Position numbers and translations under genes: made by a program
Shown here: one piece after another, positions 33,724 to 40,837 of the stretch
Numbering within the stretch: position 1 is the first letter of the stretch
Layout of the letters: the number at the start of each line of letters is the position of its first letter
Source: Actinomycetes bacterium
GTDB taxonomy: Bacteria > Actinomycetota > Acidimicrobiia > Acidimicrobiales > RAAP-2
Direction: 5' to 3'
Assembly (NCBI GenBank): GCA_021828545.1
Contig: JAJZEN010000079.1
Span: 1-40,837, forward strand
DNA length: 40,837 nucleotides
Notes under the pieces: generated by a model
Told to the model about the DNA's origin: nothing
Database searches by the model: none
The model's input: only the letters and a program-made list of their open reading frames with translations

Positions 33724-36405
33724 CTACGCTCGCGCCAGTTGTCGTAACACGAAGTTGAGTACACCCCCGTGACGGTAGTAGTCGGCCTCGGTGGGGGTAT
33801 CGATGCGCAGGCGGACCTCGAAGTCCACGTGGTCGCCCCCGTCGCGCGCTGCGGTCACGGTGACGCGTGACACGCTCTCACCGCGATTGAGCGGATCAAG
33901 GCCCCGAATCGAGAACGTTTCGGTTCCGGTGAGTTGGTACGTCGCCGCAGACTCGCCGGGGAGGAATTGCAGGGGCAGGACCCCCATTCCGACCAGGTTG
34001 GACCGATGGATGCGTTCGAAACTCTCCACCAGTACGGCCCTGACGCCGAGCAGTTTCGTGCCCTTGGCCGCCCAGTCGCGACTCGATCCGCTGCCGTACT
34101 CCTTGCCCCCCAGGATCATCAAGGGAGTTCCCTGGGCCGCGTAGGCCATGGCGGCGTCGAAGATCGACATCTCCGTGCCCTCGGGCAACTTGATCGTGAC
34201 GCCGCCCTCGGTTCCTGGGGCGAGCTGATTGCGCAGACGGATGTTGGCGAAGGTGCCACGGACCATGACCTCGTGATTACCCCGACGGGTGCCGTAGGAA
34301 TTGAAGTCCCCCGGGGCGACGCCGCCGTCGGTCAAGTAGCGTCCGGCCGGGACGCTGGGTCGGATGTTGCCGGCGGGCGAGATGTGATCGGTGGTCACCG
34401 AATCGCCGAGTTTGGCGAGCACCCGAGCGTTCTCGATGTCGGTGACGGTGCCGGGTTCCATCGTCAGGCCCTCGAAGTACGGGGGGAGTTTCACGTAAGT
34501 GGAACGATCGTCCCAGGCGTACGTGACGGCGTTGGTGGTGGGAACTTCCTGCCACTTCTCGTCGCCACTGAAGGCACTGGCGTAGCGCTCCTCGAACATC
34601 TCGGGCGTGATTGATGCGCGTACCGCCGCCGCCACGTCGGCGTCGCTCGGCCACAGGTCCGAAAGGTACACCGGCACACCATCTCGGTCGACGCCCAGGG
34701 GCTCGCTCGAGAGGTCGATATCGATGGTGCCCGCGAGCGCGTAGGCCACGACGAGCGGCGGGGACGCCAAAAAGTTCTGCTTCACGTCGGGGTGGATGCG
34801 ACCTTCGAAGTTGCGGTTACCCGACAGAACCGAGACGACCGAGAGGTCGTGCTCATTGACCGCCTCAGAGACCCCTTCGAGGAGTGGTCCGGTGTTCCCG
34901 ATGCACGTGGTGCACCCGTACCCGGCGAGGTAGAAACCCAACGCGTCGAGCGGCCCCACCAGGTCAGCGCGCTCGAGGTAGTCCATCACCACGCGACTAC
35001 CCGGGGCCAGGGACGTCTTGACCCAGGGCTTGGTGCTCACGCCGCGGGCCACGGCGGCCCGGGCCACGAGTCCCGCGGCCACGAGGACCGAAGGATTCGA
35101 GGTGTTGGTGCACGAAGTGATAGCGGCCACGGTCACGTCGCCGTCACGTAGACGTTCCGCCGCCTCGATCCCCATGACCTCGCGTGGCTCGCGCCCCAGT
35201 GCGGTGCGAAACGCGCCGCGGGCCCCCGACAATGAGACGCGGTCCTGGGGACGCTTGGGTCCCGCGAGGCTCGGCTCGACGGTCGAAAGGTCGAGTTCGA
35301 CGTACTCCGAGTACGTGGGCTCGAGCGCGTCGGCGTCGTGCCAGATTCCTTGGGCTTTGGCGTACGCCTCGACCAGGGCCAGTTGTTCGGTGGGTCGGCC
35401 CGTGAAGGCCAGGTAGTCCAGGGTGACACGGTCGATGGGGAAGATCGCGCACGTCGCGCCGTATTCGGGGGACATGTTGCCGATGGTCGCCCGGGTCTCG
35501 AGCGAGAGTGATGCGACGCCGGGGCCGTAACCTTCGACGAATTTTCCTACCACGCCCTGTTTGCGCAGGAGTTCGGTGATGGTGAGGACGACATCGGTCG
35601 CGGTGACACCCTCCTTGGTGGCGCCCGAGAGACGTAGTCCGACGACGGGGGGGATGAGCATCGACGTGGGCTGACCCAGCATGCCGGCCTCCGCCTCGAT
35701 GCCGCCGACACCCCAGCCCAGCACGCCCAGTCCGTTGACCATCGTGGTGTGTGAGTCGGTGCCGACCACGGTGTCGAGGTAGGCGACCCCGTTGTTCTCG
35801 AACACCACTCGCGCGAGATGCTCCAGGTTGACCTGGTGACAGATTCCCATACCGGGTGGTACCACGCGGAACTGGTCGAAACTGCTCTGAGCCCACTTGA
35901 GGAAGGTGTAGCGCTCGATATTGCGGTCGTACTCGATGGCAACGTTCTGGTCGTAACTCTGCGCGGTGCCCGTACGTTCCAAGATGACCGAGTGGTCGAT
36001 CACGAGTTCGACGGGTACCAGGGGGTTGATCTTGTCGGGGTCGCCCCCGAGGGAGATGATCGCGTCGCGCATCGAGGCGAGATCGACCACGGCCGGGACT
36101 CCGGTGAGGTCTTGCATGAGAACGCGCTCGGGCGTGAAGGCGATCTCCTGGGCGTCGTCGCCCGCCGCCTCACCGTGACGCGTGGGCGCCTCGGACCATC
36201 GTGCCAGCGCCTCGATGTCCGCCGCGGAGACCTTGACGCCGTCCTCGTGACGCAAAAGATTCTCGAGGAGCACCTTGATGGAGTAGGGAAGTCGGTCAAT
36301 CGCGAACTGGCTGAGTCCACTCGCGCGCAGGGAGTAATACTGCAGCGTGCGACCGTTCACGTCCAGGGTGTCGAGGGCGTTGAAGGAGTTGAGAGAGGAG
36401 GTCAT
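33724..36405 (-). CDS. acnA: Aconitate hydratase A
   Basis: 893-residue aconitase of the IRP1/AcnA type, which interconverts citrate and isocitrate in the TCA cycle. Cluster cysteines are in [13 protein letters not shown] and [13 protein letters not shown]. Other landmarks: [76 protein letters not shown], and the C-terminal swivel domain with [25 protein letters not shown]. The ATG at 36405 has GGAGA upstream and fits the family start; the frame continues 30 codons upstream but overlaps the argS start region. Divergent from argS with a 79-nt gap. Confidence 0.97.
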   Translation of the reverse strand: MTSSLNSFNALDTLDVNGRTLQYYSLRASGLSQFAIDRLPYSIKVLLENLLRHEDGVKVSAADIEALARWSEAPTRHGEAAGDDAQEIAFTPERVLMQDLTGVPAVVDLASMRDAIISLGGDPDKINPLVPVELVIDHSVILERTGTAQSYDQNVAIEYDRNIERYTFLKWAQSSFDQFRVVPPGMGICHQVNLEHLARVVFENNGVAYLDTVVGTDSHTTMVNGLGVLGWGVGGIEAEAGMLGQPTSMLIPPVVGLRLSGATKEGVTATDVVLTITELLRKQGVVGKFVEGYGPGVASLSLETRATIGNMSPEYGATCAIFPIDRVTLDYLAFTGRPTEQLALVEAYAKAQGIWHDADALEPTYSEYVELDLSTVEPSLAGPKRPQDRVSLSGARGAFRTALGREPREVMGIEAAERLRDGDVTVAAITSCTNTSNPSVLVAAGLVARAAVARGVSTKPWVKTSLAPGSRVVMDYLERADLVGPLDALGFYLAGYGCTTCIGNTGPLLEGVSEAVNEHDLSVVSVLSGNRNFEGRIHPDVKQNFLASPPLVVAYALAGTIDIDLSSEPLGVDRDGVPVYLSDLWPSDADVAAAVRASITPEMFEERYASAFSGDEKWQEVPTTNAVTYAWDDRSTYVKLPPYFEGLTMEPGTVTDIENARVLAKLGDSVTTDHISPAGNIRPSVPAGRYLTDGGVAPGDFNSYGTRRGNHEVMVRGTFANIRLRNQLAPGTEGGVTIKLPEGTEMSIFDAAMAYAAQGTPLMILGGKEYGSGSSRDWAAKGTKLLGVRAVLVESFERIHRSNLVGMGVLPLQFLPGESAATYQLTGTETFSIRGLDPLNRGESVSRVTVTAARDGGDHVDFEVRLRIDTPTEADYYRHGGVLNFVLRQLARA

Positions 36406-36484
36406 GTCTCCATTCTGCCCGTTTTTTTCATCACCCGAGGATGTCCGACGCGACGCCGCGCGGGTCAGGTGTGAGAATGGGACG

Positions 36485-38200
36485 GTGACTTCCACCTACG
36501 ACCTTCTCCGGGACCGATTACGACGTGCCTTCGACGCCATCGACGAGGGGGCCGATCCGGTTCTGCGGATCTCGGAGCGCAGTGATTATCAGGTCAATGG
36601 CGTCATGGCGCTCGCCAAAGCACAGGGCGTCGCGCCTCGTGAGATGGCCGCGCGCGTGCTCGAACATCTCGAGATTGATGACCTCGCCGAAGTCGAAGTC
36701 GCGGGCCCGGGCTTCTTGAACCTGACTCTCACGGATTCGTTCTTGAACGCCCAGTTACGCGCTCTACTCGGCGATGATCGACTCGGGGTGGGCCTCGTCG
36801 AAAAACGGACCGTCGTGATCGACTACTCCGCGCCCAACGTGGCCAAGGAGATGCACGTCGGGCACCTACGCTCGACCGTGATCGGCGACTCCCTCGCACG
36901 GATGTACCGTTTCCAGGGGGACCGGGTTATCGCGCGTAATCACGTCGGTGACTGGGGTACGCCCTTTGGCATGCTCATCGAACACCTGGTGGATTTGGGC
37001 GAGGACGAGGCCGTGGCGTCGCTCTCGATCGGGGACCTGGACGGCTTCTACCGGGGGGCGCGCGCGAAGTTCGACGCCGACGAGGGCTTCAAGGAGCGCT
37101 CGCGATCGCGCGTGGTGGCACTTCAGGGCGGCGACCCCGAGACCCGTCGACTCTGGAGGATGTTGGTCGACGAGTCCGTGAAGTATTTTGCCGAGGTCTA
37201 CGCGGCCCTCGACGTGACGCTCACGCCCGAGGACGTGACGGGCGAGTCGTACTACAACGACATGCTCGAGGCGGTCGTGCGCGACCTCGACACCGCGGGG
37301 CTACTCGTCGAAAGCGGGGGCGCCCTGTGTGTTTTCCCCGAGGGTTTCGTAAATCGCGAGGGCGAACCGTTGCCCCTCATCGTGCGAAAGAGCGACGAGG
37401 GTTTTGGTTACGCCGCCACCGACCTCGCGGCCGTGCGTGACCGCGTCGACCACCTGCACGCCGACGAGATCCTTTACGTCGTCGGCGCCCCTCAGGGCCA
37501 GCACTTCGACATGGTTTTCGCCGTCGCGCGCGCGGCGGGGTGGCTCCTTGATTCGGTGCGATGCGTGCACGTGGCTTTCGGGAACGTGCTGGGTCCCGAC
37601 CGCAAGATGTTCGCGTCGCGCTCCGGAGAGACGATCAAACTCATCGATCTGCTCGATGAGGCGCGCGAGCGCGCGCTGAGCGCCTTACGTCAGCGTTCAC
37701 TCGACGTCGCGCCCGAAGCGCGAGAGCGCTTGGCGACCCAGATTGCGCGCGCGGCCATCAAGTACGCGGACCTCTCCACGGATCGCCAGCGTGACTACGT
37801 CTTCGATCTCGATCGCATGATCGCCTTCGAGGGCGACACCGGCCCGTATTTGCAGTACGCCCACGCGCGGCTGCGCTCGATCTTTCGTCGCCTCGACGCA
37901 CCGTGGGATGGCGCGGACGTGACGTTCGACCTCGCCGAGAGTGCCGAGCGCACGCTCGCCCTGGGACTGTTGCACTTCCCCGAGGCCCTCGACGGCGCGC
38001 TCGCCACCCTTCAGCCCCATCGCCTCAGCGGTTATCTCTTCGACCTGGCGCAACGGTTCACCACGTTTTATGAGGCGTGCCCGGTTCTCTCGGCGCCTGA
38101 GCCCACGCGTACCCAACGCTTGGCGTTGTGTGAGCTGTGCGCGCGCACGCTGTCCCTCGGGCTCTCGTTGCTCGGGATCGAGGCGCCCGACCAGATGTAG
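36485..38200 (+). CDS. argS: Arginyl-tRNA synthetase
   Basis: 571-residue class I synthetase. The N-terminal Add-1 domain recognises the tRNA D-loop. The HIGH motif appears as [23 protein letters not shown] (about residues 117-140), followed by [18 protein letters not shown]. The KMSKS-like segment is [19 protein letters not shown]. The C-terminal DALR anticodon-binding domain begins after [28 protein letters not shown] at 36485 is the start that matches the family; the longer frame runs into the acnA coding region. Confidence 0.96.
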   Translation: MTSTYDLLRDRLRRAFDAIDEGADPVLRISERSDYQVNGVMALAKAQGVAPREMAARVLEHLEIDDLAEVEVAGPGFLNLTLTDSFLNAQLRALLGDDRLGVGLVEKRTVVIDYSAPNVAKEMHVGHLRSTVIGDSLARMYRFQGDRVIARNHVGDWGTPFGMLIEHLVDLGEDEAVASLSIGDLDGFYRGARAKFDADEGFKERSRSRVVALQGGDPETRRLWRMLVDESVKYFAEVYAALDVTLTPEDVTGESYYNDMLEAVVRDLDTAGLLVESGGALCVFPEGFVNREGEPLPLIVRKSDEGFGYAATDLAAVRDRVDHLHADEILYVVGAPQGQHFDMVFAVARAAGWLLDSVRCVHVAFGNVLGPDRKMFASRSGETIKLIDLLDEARERALSALRQRSLDVAPEARERLATQIARAAIKYADLSTDRQRDYVFDLDRMIAFEGDTGPYLQYAHARLRSIFRRLDAPWDGADVTFDLAESAERTLALGLLHFPEALDGALATLQPHRLSGYLFDLAQRFTTFYEACPVLSAPEPTRTQRLALCELCARTLSLGLSLLGIEAPDQM

Positions 38201-38237
38201 GGGCGCCACCGCGAGAAGGATGCTTCGCGCGCGTGCA

Positions 38238-38346
38238 CTATGGTCGAGGGTGCCTCGGTGCAGCGAAGTTGGTGAGACTCCAACGCTGTCCCGCAACTGT
38301 AAGCGGACGTGTCGTCCGCGTAGCCAGGTCGCCTGCGTCGAGGAGA
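38238..38346 (+). promoter_or_regulatory. Cobalamin riboswitch
   Basis: An aptamer that binds adenosyl- or other cobalamins. The conserved core is clear: GAAGTTGGTGAGACTCC, then GCTGTCCCGCAACTGTAAGC (38285-38304), and the B12 box AGCCAGGTCGCCTGC (38322-38336), in the order and spacing of the family. It lies 175-280 nt upstream of the btuCD-type genes, and the first AGGAG after it starts at 38341, so translational control is possible. High B12 would reduce expression of the importer. Confidence 0.93.
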
Positions 38347-38348
38347 TT

Positions 38349-38414
38349 GTGAAGACAGCTCTCGCGGCACGGGGCGGTCGTTCGGATACCCATCCGTCGT
38401 CGCGACTGCTGTGA
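38349..38414 (+). CDS. Candidate leader micro-ORF 1 after the riboswitch
   Basis: A 21-codon frame (GTG start, TGA stop) reads MKTALAARGGRSDTHPSSRLL. It begins 4 nt after an AGGAG that directly follows the riboswitch. The short spacing makes translation doubtful. No similarity recognised. If translated, it could couple ribosome passage to the downstream hairpin at 38395-38421. Confidence 0.25.
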   Translation: MKTALAARGGRSDTHPSSRLL

Positions 38415-38421
38415 GACGACG
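38395..38421 (+). promoter_or_regulatory. Hairpin before the leader peptide ribosome site
   Basis: CGTCGTC (38395-38401) pairs perfectly with GACGACG (38415-38421), 13-nt loop. The Shine-Dalgarno AGGAGA (38425-38430) begins 3 nt downstream, so the stem could affect access to it. Candidate part of the riboswitch expression platform. Confidence 0.4.
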
Positions 38422-38435
38422 ACGAGGAGATACCC

Positions 38436-38516
38436 ATGGGTAGCCAGTGGCGCGCTGAACCGGTGCTCTCCGTGCTCGTGCTCGAGGTCGCGGCGGACCC
38501 GCACGTCGAAAGATAG
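38436..38516 (+). CDS. Candidate leader micro-ORF 2 before btuC
   Basis: A 26-codon frame, MGSQWRAEPVLSVLVLEVAA then DPHVER, with a textbook ribosome site (AGGAGA, 5 nt spacing) and ATG start. It ends 7 nt before the btuC GTG, which itself lacks a strong site, so btuC translation may depend on termination of this peptide. The ATG is in the centre of a perfect 12-bp palindrome, TACCCATGGGTA (38431-38442). No family recognised. Confidence 0.45.
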   Translation: MGSQWRAEPVLSVLVLEVAADPHVER

Positions 38517-38523
38517 TCGCGAC

Positions 38524-39564
38524 GTGGCGGCCAACCCACCCAGTCCTCGACGATTCCTCGTCGTCGCGATCGCGACGGTGGTGGTGCTCGTCATCGCCGT
38601 GCTCTGTGGACTGGTGATCGGACCGACGTCGATCTCGACGTGGCACATCGTGGGCAATGCCCTGAGTCACGTGGGCGTTGGTCACTCGACCTTGACGCCC
38701 CTGCAATCGCTCATCATTTGGCAGGTGCGCGCGCCACGCATGGTCCTGGGTCTGGTGGCGGGCGCGATGTTGGCCGTCGCCGGAAGTACCTTCCAGGGTG
38801 TCTTTCGCAACCCTCTCGCTGATCCCTATCTGCTCGGCGTCGCTGCGGGCGCGGGCCTGGGGGCAACGCTCGCCATCGTCAACATTGGTGGCGGCAACGC
38901 CGTGCCGACGTGGACCCCCTTGCTCGCGTTCGTTGGAGCGATGGTCTCGGTGGCCCTGACGTGGCTGATCGGTGGGCGCAGTCTACGTTCGACACCCACC
39001 ACCTTGGTCCTGGCCGGGGTCGCGGTGTCGGCCTTGTTCACCAGCGCCCAGACGTATCTGCAACAAGAATCTTCGAGCCAGTCCATCGCGCGGGTCTACA
39101 TCTGGTTGCTGGGATCGCTCGCCAGCGCTAGCTGGTCGTCGATCGTTCTGATCGTCCCCTACGTCGCGGTGTGCGTGGCGGTCTGCGTCTTGGCGGGTCG
39201 GGCCCTGGACGTGATGAGCGTGGGAGATGACGAAGCACGCTCCCTGGGCCTCTCGGTGCGTACCTTGCGCCTCGTGGTCGTGACGGCAGCGTCCCTGGGT
39301 ACTGCGGCCGTCGTCTCGGCGGTGGGTCTGATCGGTTTCGTCGGGATCATCGTGCCACACATAATTCGACTGCTGGTGGGAACGTCGTATCGCAGGATCC
39401 TTCCCCTCAGCGTGGTCTTCGGGGCGGCCTTCCTCGTCTTGTGCGACACGGTGGCTCGCACGGTGATCGCCCCGTCGGAATTGCCGCTCGGCGTGGTGAC
39501 TGCGGTCATCGGGGCGCCCGTGTTCGTGGTGATCTTGAGCGCCCGACGTCTGGGGACGTCGTGA
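38524..39564 (+). CDS. btuC: BtuC/FecCD-type ABC importer permease
   Basis: 346-residue permease with about ten membrane helices. The conserved motifs are RAPRMVLGLVAGAMLAVAGSTFQGVFRNPLADPYLLGVAAGAGLGA near the N-terminus and VSAVGLIGFVGIIVPHIIRLLVGTSYRRILPLS near the C-terminus, which contacts the ATPase. The family imports B12, heme or siderophores; the riboswitch upstream points to B12. Start GTG at 38524; it overlaps the ATPase start by 4 nt. No BtuF-type binding protein is in the visible part of the locus. Confidence 0.92.
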   Translation: MAANPPSPRRFLVVAIATVVVLVIAVLCGLVIGPTSISTWHIVGNALSHVGVGHSTLTPLQSLIIWQVRAPRMVLGLVAGAMLAVAGSTFQGVFRNPLADPYLLGVAAGAGLGATLAIVNIGGGNAVPTWTPLLAFVGAMVSVALTWLIGGRSLRSTPTTLVLAGVAVSALFTSAQTYLQQESSSQSIARVYIWLLGSLASASWSSIVLIVPYVAVCVAVCVLAGRALDVMSVGDDEARSLGLSVRTLRLVVVTAASLGTAAVVSAVGLIGFVGIIVPHIIRLLVGTSYRRILPLSVVFGAAFLVLCDTVARTVIAPSELPLGVVTAVIGAPVFVVILSARRLGTS

Positions 39565-40364
39565 ACATGGTGCACCTCGAGCACGTGTCGGTGCGCGCCG
39601 GTGCCGCAACACTGGTCGACGACGTGAGCATCGACGTGACCGCGGGGTCCTGGTGCACCATCATCGGTCCTAATGGCGCGGGTAAAACTACCTTGGTGTC
39701 CGTGATGGCGGGTTTGCGCCCGGTCGCGCACGGAGTGGTGCGCGTCGACGACTGTCACCTCGCCGAGTTGAGCGAACGAGAGCGCGCACGTTTGATCGCG
39801 TACGTACCCCAACACCCTGAGGTTCCCGTCGGTATGACCGTAGAGGACTACGTGGGACTCGGGCGCGTCGCGTTCCACGGCGTGTTACGCGCACCGTCGG
39901 CGCGTGATCGTGACGTCGTGGCGGGAGTGCTGGAGCGACTCGATCTCGTGACGTTTCGTCGACGTGATGCGACGTCGCTGTCGGGCGGCGAACGTCAGCG
40001 AATGGTGCTCGCGCGCGCCCTCGTCCAGTCCACCAAGGTGGTGATCCTGGATGAGCCGATCACCGGTCTCGATGTCCGTCACCAGATAGACATACTCGAG
40101 TTACTCAAGACCGAGGTCGTACAGTGTGGACTCACCGTGATCGCGACGTTGCACGATCTCACCCTGGCCGGCACGTTCGCCGATCGGCTCATATTGCTCT
40201 CGCGAGGCGCGGTCGCCAAGGACGGATCGGCCTACGACGTGATCCGCTCCCGGGAACTCGCGTCGAGTTACGGAATGACGTTGCGGGTGGTGAACGTCGA
40301 CGGCAGCGACGTGGTGGTACCGGTGCGTGGTGACGGCGCTGCGCTCGGCGACGACCTCGCGTGA
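39561..40364 (+). CDS. btuD: BtuD-type ABC importer ATPase
   Basis: 267-residue ATPase of the FepC/BtuD group. Walker A is IIGPNGAGKTT, the Q-loop is YVPQHPEVPVGMTVEDYV, the signature is LSGGERQRMVLARAL, Walker B is VVILDEPITGLD and the switch histidine is in ATLHDL. Start GTG at 39561 overlaps the permease stop; an ATG at 39567 is also possible. Works with the permease to import cobalamin, as inferred from the riboswitch. Confidence 0.92.
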   Translation: MNMVHLEHVSVRAGAATLVDDVSIDVTAGSWCTIIGPNGAGKTTLVSVMAGLRPVAHGVVRVDDCHLAELSERERARLIAYVPQHPEVPVGMTVEDYVGLGRVAFHGVLRAPSARDRDVVAGVLERLDLVTFRRRDATSLSGGERQRMVLARALVQSTKVVILDEPITGLDVRHQIDILELLKTEVVQCGLTVIATLHDLTLAGTFADRLILLSRGAVAKDGSAYDVIRSRELASSYGMTLRVVNVDGSDVVVPVRGDGAALGDDLA

Positions 40365-40378
40365 ACAGGTCGAGACAC

Positions 40379-40397
40379 TGCGCGAATCAATCGCGCA
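40379..40397. terminator. Candidate terminator or operator palindrome
   Basis: Perfect 7-bp inverted repeat TGCGCGA/TCGCGCA with a 5-nt loop, 15 nt after the btuD stop and about 95 nt before pyk. No T-run. Position suggests the end of the btu message; an operator for pyk is also possible. Confidence 0.4.
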
Positions 40398-40492
40398 CAT
40401 TTCCCGGCCCAGTGCGGCGTGGTCGCCCGGCCGGGGCCAAAAGTCGCCGCGCCGCCCTCAACTAGACTGCTGAAAAGACTTAAGGGGACATC

Positions 40493-40837
40493 TTGCGTCG
40501 CACTCGAATCGTGGCAACCATCGGACCGGCGTCGGAGAGTGACGAAGTTCTCCAGAATCTCGTCAAGGCGGGGGTGGACGTTTTTCGCGTCTCCATGGCG
40601 CACGGCGATATTCCCTCGAACATCGAACGACTTCGCCGCGTGCGTGCCGTAGCGCCGGACATTGCCCTCATGGTCGACATCCCCGGTCCCAAGATTCGCG
40701 CGGGTTCCTTCGGCACGACTCCGGTCAATCTTGAGATCGGGCACGAGATCGAACTGGTCGAAGCCTTCGGCGAGACGTCCACCGCGGATCGCATCGCCGT
40801 GGAGCGCGAGGGGATTCTGGCTCACCTCAAGATTGGT
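40493..40837 (+). CDS. pyk: Pyruvate kinase, N-terminal part (cut by window end)
   Basis: 115 codons, open to the last base. The start RRTRIVATIGPASESDEVLQ, then LVKAGVDVFRVSMAHGD and ALMVDIPGPKIRAGSF align with the pyruvate kinase N-terminus. The enzyme makes pyruvate and ATP from phosphoenolpyruvate and ADP. The canonical RxNxSHG and DTKGPEIRTG motifs are changed here to RVSMAHG and DIPGPKIRAG, so this is a divergent member. Start is a TTG with AAGGGGA upstream; no ATG fits. A TAGACT at 40463 is a possible -10 element. Confidence 0.85.
   Translation, partial: MRRTRIVATIGPASESDEVLQNLVKAGVDVFRVSMAHGDIPSNIERLRRVRAVAPDIALMVDIPGPKIRAGSFGTTPVNLEIGHEIELVEAFGETSTADRIAVEREGILAHLKIG

Overview
This is a GC-rich, densely packed chromosomal window of an actinobacterium, most likely from a deep lineage such as the Acidimicrobiia (the class is an inference). 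The actinobacterial assignment rests on a WhiB-family regulator next to a PdtaS-type sensor kinase (the whiB1-pdtaS neighbourhood of mycobacteria), a DUF3107 protein (TB9.4-like), the SCO1664 / DUF3090 / MSMEG_4193 gene trio, a coenzyme-F420-hydrogenase beta-like protein and heavy use of GTG starts with 4-nt gene overlaps. There is no phage, IS element, CRISPR array or RNA gene that I can support.

Layout. 1-993: no intact gene; a decayed secreted-protein gene on the minus strand, then a cation diffusion facilitator (994-1920). 1973-3629 (minus): a GT4 glycosyltransferase and a TetR regulator, divergent from gmd (GDP-mannose 4,6-dehydratase, 3729-4691). 4695-10914: a complete System I cytochrome c maturation operon, ccmABCDEFGHI, nearly every junction translationally coupled, including a 29-residue ccmD. 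10911-12102 (minus): a probably frameshifted orphan gene and a SufR-like regulator, divergent from an Mrp/ApbC ATPase that lacks the CxxC cluster motif. 13359-16358: a divergent Rrf2 regulator / NAD(P)-binding protein pair with a clear candidate operator, a gene-poor stretch, and a PLP-dependent decarboxylase. 16683-20782: a dGTPase-like HD hydrolase, then DUF3107, a PHP phosphoesterase and the PdtaS-like kinase as one operon, converging on whiB.

20936-24934: glycerophosphodiesterase, etfBA, and a 14-TM-type MFS exporter. 25014-27975 (minus): one operon of an FrhB-like iron-sulfur flavoprotein, a histidine phosphatase, DUF3090 and a SCO1664-type kinase-fold protein. 28022-33617: Fpg/Nei glycosylase with an altered zinc finger, DedA protein, Bcp peroxiredoxin (minus), DEAD-box helicase coupled to a PIG-L deacetylase, aquaporin, and a ParB-like hypothetical protein. 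33724-38200: aconitase divergent from arginyl-tRNA synthetase. 38238-40364: a cobalamin riboswitch, two candidate leader micro-ORFs, and a BtuC/BtuD-type ABC importer. 40493-end: start of a divergent pyruvate kinase, cut by the window edge.

How it fits together: the window supports aerobic respiratory metabolism (c-type cytochromes, electron-transfer flavoprotein, aconitase, peroxiredoxin), Fe-S homeostasis (Mrp, SufR-like and WhiB regulators) and vitamin B12 uptake under riboswitch control. The points most worth a second look are the complete System I ccm operon in an actinobacterium, the riboswitch leader with its start codon inside a perfect palindrome, the FrhB-like gene at the head of the SCO1664 cluster, and the metal-site changes in Mrp, Fpg and pyruvate kinase.
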